A stretch of DNA of 64,000 nucleotides from an uncultured Agromyces sp. (GTDB taxonomy: Bacteria; Actinomycetota; Actinomycetes; Actinomycetales; Microbacteriaceae). The notes beneath the pieces were generated by a model, which was not told the origin of the DNA, did not search any database, and saw only the letters and a program-made list of their open reading frames with translations. The translations under genes were made by a program, and so were the position numbers. Position 1 is the first letter of the stretch. Every line of letters begins with the position of its first letter. The DNA is taken from NCBI GenBank assembly GCA_913053875.1, contig CAJXGN010000002.1:62001-126000 (forward strand), given 5' to 3'. Of the stretch, positions 60,915 to 64,000 are shown piece after piece.

Positions 60915-61610
60915 TCAGTCGGAGTGGAGGGAGGGTTCGGGGGTGTCACCCTCCACCGGCGGGTCGGGCACGTATTCGAGGTACGCGTCGAGCATCGACC
61001 GGTCAGTGAGGAAGCCCTCCGACATGAGCTCGAGCGCGGGCAGCGCGGTGCGCTCGATGGCACCCAGCATCCGCTCGCCCGGGTCTGCCGCCGCACCGGG
61101 CCGCAGCGCGTCGAGCATCAGCGCGCCGAACACCGCCCCCATCAGGTAGCGGGCCCGCGCCTCCTCGTCGCGGCTCGGCACGATGGTGCCCGCCGCGACG
61201 CCGTCGGCGATGTACTCCAGCGCGTCGGCGACCATGTGGTCGACGAACTCGGCGGCGTGCGGTCCGCCGTCCTGGATGCTGCGCAGCACGTACCCGACGA
61301 GCGGCCGGTACTCGTCGATGCGCGCGAGCTGCCCCAGGAAGGCGCCGGGTGCGCCGGGCTCGACGAGCACGTCGCGCTTGGCCTCGCGCACGGTGCGGAA
61401 CACGTACGCGTCGCACGCGACCCGCAGGGCCTCCTTCGACCCGAAGACCTTCATGACGGATGCCGCGCTGACGCCCGCGTCGTCCGCGATCTGGCGCACG
61501 CCCACGGCGAAGCCGTCACGCCCGAATCGCTCGATCGCGGCCGCCCGGATGCGGGCCCGCGTCGACAGCTCGTGCGGCTCCGGCGCCATCGGTGAACGCA
61601 TGTTCACCAT
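60915..61610 (-). CDS. TetR-family repressor of the ABC exporter operon
   Basis: 231 residues. N-terminal TetR helix-turn-helix ([39 protein letters not shown]) and a helical ligand-binding domain. The ATG at 61608-61610 lies inside a palindromic TGAACG...CGTTCA site; ATGs at 61601 and 61589 are alternatives. It most likely represses its own operon until a toxic compound binds. Confidence 0.92.
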   Translation of the reverse strand: MVNMRSPMAPEPHELSTRARIRAAAIERFGRDGFAVGVRQIADDAGVSAASVMKVFGSKEALRVACDAYVFRTVREAKRDVLVEPGAPGAFLGQLARIDEYRPLVGYVLRSIQDGGPHAAEFVDHMVADALEYIADGVAAGTIVPSRDEEARARYLMGAVFGALMLDALRPGAAADPGERMLGAIERTALPALELMSEGFLTDRSMLDAYLEYVPDPPVEGDTPEPSLHSD

Positions 61611-61627
61611 GGTAAACGCGCGTTCAC
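61592..61627. promoter_or_regulatory. Probable TetR operator over the start codon
   Basis: GTGAACGC at the left and GCGTTCAC at the right flank an inner TTCACCATGGTAAA palindrome centred on CCATGG. The start codon of the TetR gene falls inside, so autorepression is likely. Gap to the convergent-side glutamine synthetase stop is only 28 bp. Confidence 0.6.
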
Positions 61628-61655
61628 CGGGCGCGCAAGAGCGCCCGTGACGCGC

Positions 61656-63011
61656 TCAGTACCGCCAGCGCACGATCTCGGCGACCGCCGCCGTGTCGAG
61701 CCCCCCGTACGCCTCCCACTCGTGCCGCCGCGACGCGACGTACGCGTCGAGCAGCGTCGTGCCGAACACGTCGTGGAAGAAGGTGCTGCCCTCGAGCAGG
61801 TCGAGCGCCGCGCCGAGGTCGGCGGGCAGGCGAACGATGCCGCGCTCGTCACGCTCCTCGTCGCTCAGCGTGCTCGGGTCGACGAGCACCGGCTCGGGCG
61901 GCTCGGCCCGGCGCGCGATGCCGTCGAGCGCCGACGCGAGCAGCGCCGCGACCGAGAGGTACGGGTTGGCGGCGGCATCCGTGCACTTGAACTCGAGGTT
62001 CGCCAGCGCCGCCTCGCGCCCGGCCTGCCCCTCGACCACCCGGATCGCCGCCTCGCGGTTCGCGGGCCCCCAGCAGCGGTACGCGCCCGCCCAGTGGTTC
62101 GGCTGCAGCCGGTCGAACGAGAGCACGCTGCCGCCGTGCAACGCGAGGCCCTCCTCGAGCCGGTCGAGGATGCCGGCGATCATCATGCCCGCCTCGGGCG
62201 TGAACCCGTGCTCAGTGTCGGGGTCGAAACAGAGCGCGCGGCCCTCGTGCGCGGCGGACAGGTGCACGTGGCATCCGCTCGACGGCCCGCCCGCGATCGG
62301 CACGGGCGCGAACGAGACGAGCAGCCCGTGCTGGGCGGCGGTGCGCAGGATCACGATGCGCGCGAGCACCAGCTCGTCGACGGCGCGCAGCGGCTCGCGG
62401 GGCGCGAGGGCGATCTCGACCTGCCCGTCGCCGAACTCCGGATGCACCTGCTCGACCGGCACCCCGGCGGCGTCGAGCGCGGCCATGGTCGCGAGCAGCC
62501 ACGGCTCGAGGTCGAGGAACGCGCGGGTCGAGTAGGCGGGGCCGTCGTTCGCGTACTCGGGCACGTCGAGGGCCGCGTCGCCCGACTCGCCGGGGTCGCG
62601 GAACACCGTGAACTCCAGTTCGAAGCCGATACGGAACGCGAGCCCGTCGTCCTCGGCGGCGGAGACGACGCGCTTCAGGGCGGTGCGCTGGCAGGTCGGA
62701 TGCTCCGAGCCGTCGAGCGCCCGCAGGTCGGCCGGCGCCCAGGCGAGGCCGGTCTCCGCGTCGAGCATGGCGAGCGCGGTCACGTCGGGGATGCCGCGCA
62801 GGTCGCCGACGATCGCGTCGATCTCGGGCGTGGAGTTCAGGTGGTCGTCGACCGAGAACAGCATGCCGACGCTGTTCGAGATGCTGACGCCCGACTCGCC
62901 GGCCGTGTCGATGCGACGCCCCGGCAGCACCTTCACGCGCGAGACGCCCGCGTTGTCGACGTGGGTGACGAGGAGCGCGTGCACGCCCTCGGTGCCGATC
63001 GGTGCAGACAT
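61656..63011 (-). CDS. Glutamine synthetase family protein (gamma-glutamyl-amine ligase-like)
   Basis: 451 residues. Typical fold marks: FELEFTVF (metal Glu), VHPEFGDGQVEIALAP, SSGCHVHLS, NHWAGAYRCWGPANREAAIR, LEFKCTDAAANPYLSVAALL. The N-terminal beta-grasp is short and the adenylation loop of GlnA is absent, which fits GlnA3/PuuA-type enzymes joining glutamate to polyamines or other amines better than housekeeping GlnA. GAGGGGGA precedes ATG 63011. Not linked to the amine oxidase locus, which is 20 kb away. Confidence 0.9.
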   Translation of the reverse strand: MSAPIGTEGVHALLVTHVDNAGVSRVKVLPGRRIDTAGESGVSISNSVGMLFSVDDHLNSTPEIDAIVGDLRGIPDVTALAMLDAETGLAWAPADLRALDGSEHPTCQRTALKRVVSAAEDDGLAFRIGFELEFTVFRDPGESGDAALDVPEYANDGPAYSTRAFLDLEPWLLATMAALDAAGVPVEQVHPEFGDGQVEIALAPREPLRAVDELVLARIVILRTAAQHGLLVSFAPVPIAGGPSSGCHVHLSAAHEGRALCFDPDTEHGFTPEAGMMIAGILDRLEEGLALHGGSVLSFDRLQPNHWAGAYRCWGPANREAAIRVVEGQAGREAALANLEFKCTDAAANPYLSVAALLASALDGIARRAEPPEPVLVDPSTLSDEERDERGIVRLPADLGAALDLLEGSTFFHDVFGTTLLDAYVASRRHEWEAYGGLDTAAVAEIVRWRY

Positions 63012-63148
63012 CCGGTCCCCCTCGTTCCGGCGGTGCTCCCCTGTCGGGCGGTCGGGCCCGATGCGCTGCGATCCGGGCCGAGGCGCCCGGCGCGCGCTCC
63101 CAGTATTCACCCATGGCCCGCGGGTGCGCACGGGCCTAGGCTGACGCC

Positions 63149-64000
63149 ATGGCCGACGATGGGCGCAGCGGCGCCGGGTACGACGCAGACGACCACGACG
63201 AACCGAGGCTGGCCGACCCGGTCCATCGCACCCTCGCCGGCGTGCTCGACGCCGCCCGGCCGAACACCGAGGGCGCCGTCGCCGACTACATCCCGGAGCT
63301 CGCCGACGTGGACCCCGAGCCGATCGCGATCGCGCTGGCGAGCACGCGCGGCTCGGTGCACGAGGCGGGTGACAGCCGGGTCGAGTTCACGATCCAGTCG
63401 GCGTCGAAGCCGTTCGTGTTCGCGCTCGCGCTCGACGCGCTCGGACTCGAGACCATGACACGCCACGTCGGCCTCGAACCGAGCGGCGAGCCGTTCAACG
63501 CCATCAGCCTCGAGGCATCCGGCCGCCCCGACAACCCCATGATCAACGCAGGCGCCATCGTCGCGACCTCCCTCATGGGCGGCGAGACGACCGAGGAGAA
63601 GTTCCGTGAGATCCGCCGCGGGCTCAGCCGGTTCGCCGGGCGGGGCCTCGACCTCGACGAGTCCGTCTACGCCTCCGAGGCGGCCACCGGCGACCGCAAC
63701 CGCGCGCTCGCCTACCTCACGCACGCTGCCGGCACGCTCGCCGCACCGGTCGACGTCGCCACCGACGCCTACTTCCGCCAGTGCGCGCTCGTGGTGACCG
63801 CGCGCGACCTCGCCGTCATGGCCGCGACCCTCGCGACCGGCGGCATCAACCCGCTGACGCGCGAGCGGGTGATCAGCAGCGACGCGGCCCGATGGACCAC
63901 CTCGATGATGACCAGCTGCGGCATGTACGACGCCTCGGGCGAATGGCTGCTGCGCGTCGGCCTGCCCGCGAAGAGCGGCGTGGGCGGCGGCATCGTGGCA
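63149..64000 (+). CDS. glsA: Glutaminase (C-terminus outside window)
   Basis: 284 codons visible. Serine-dependent glutaminase of the beta-lactamase-like fold: S84-A-S-K87 (FTIQSASKPF), PSGEPFNAISLE, NPMINAGAIVATSL, DESVYASEAATGDRNRALAY, and GLPAKSGVGGGIVA at the window end. Hydrolyses glutamine to glutamate and ammonia. Divergent from the glutamine-synthetase-like gene with a 137-bp shared promoter region. ATG 63149 (MADDGRSG). Confidence 0.95.
   Translation, partial: MADDGRSGAGYDADDHDEPRLADPVHRTLAGVLDAARPNTEGAVADYIPELADVDPEPIAIALASTRGSVHEAGDSRVEFTIQSASKPFVFALALDALGLETMTRHVGLEPSGEPFNAISLEASGRPDNPMINAGAIVATSLMGGETTEEKFREIRRGLSRFAGRGLDLDESVYASEAATGDRNRALAYLTHAAGTLAAPVDVATDAYFRQCALVVTARDLAVMAATLATGGINPLTRERVISSDAARWTTSMMTSCGMYDASGEWLLRVGLPAKSGVGGGIVA

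Noticed and set aside
1..64000. tRNA and rRNA genes
   Set aside because: No stretch with tRNA consensus arms (GGTTCRANNCC) in a cloverleaf layout or rRNA-like sequence was noticed; a covariance search would be decisive.

Overview
The window is very GC-rich bacterial DNA with strong G/C preference at third codon positions, many GTG starts and stop/start overlaps (ATGA, GTGA). It carries DUF222/HNH, ROK, TetR and IclR proteins typical of Actinomycetota. I infer the family Microbacteriaceae (Agromyces-like), partly from the very frequent GGATGCC/GGCATCC heptamer. I see no rRNA, tRNA, CRISPR array or replication origin.

Layout. 1-5198: a 5'-partial view of a ROK regulator gene, a DUF2834 membrane protein, an HNH/DUF222 nuclease, a small protein and an HD hydrolase. 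5199-12345: a minus-strand operon running ROK regulator, TauABC-type ABC importer, two cytosolic sulfatases. 12558-16088: a secreted double-domain GH43 enzyme whose promoter carries the same inverted repeat as the ROK gene promoter. 16519-19659: a secreted M14 zinc carboxypeptidase. 19923-20606: a protein with a ScoMcrA-like head domain. 20887-29899: a minus-strand cluster of FMN reductase, flavin reductase, ThiXYZ/SsuABC-type importer, RutA-like oxygenase, RutB-like amidohydrolase, DszA/NtaA-like oxygenase and MFS permease. I read it as an uncharacterised catabolic pathway for an N-heterocycle or organosulfur compound.

30640-37460 is a less GC-rich island. It holds a decayed IS3 element, a GmrSD-like DUF262/DUF1524 protein, a complete NaeI-type restriction-modification system (C5 methyltransferase, NaeI-like endonuclease, Vsr) and an unknown gene. 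It ends in two abutting gene remnants, one DUF3883 and one NYN.

37460-44793: small and membrane proteins, a copper amine oxidase, two divergent APC permeases and an IclR regulator, probably for amine uptake and oxidation. 44997-45979 and 53656-54470: two nucleotidyltransferase/HEPN-type modules. Between them lie PEP synthase, a pRiA4b ORF-3-like protein, a DUF4143 ATPase preceded by five 23-bp tandem repeats, and a class V aminotransferase. 54541-64000: PPK2, an MFS exporter, three tiny ORFs, a TetR-controlled ABC-2 exporter, a glutamine-synthetase-like enzyme and a glutaminase cut by the window end.

Two features run across the window. One is a family of five roughly 86-90-bp structured intergenic repeats, all in the same orientation and each just downstream of a stop codon. 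The other is a set of intergenic hairpins whose stems are built on GGATGCC...GGCATCC.
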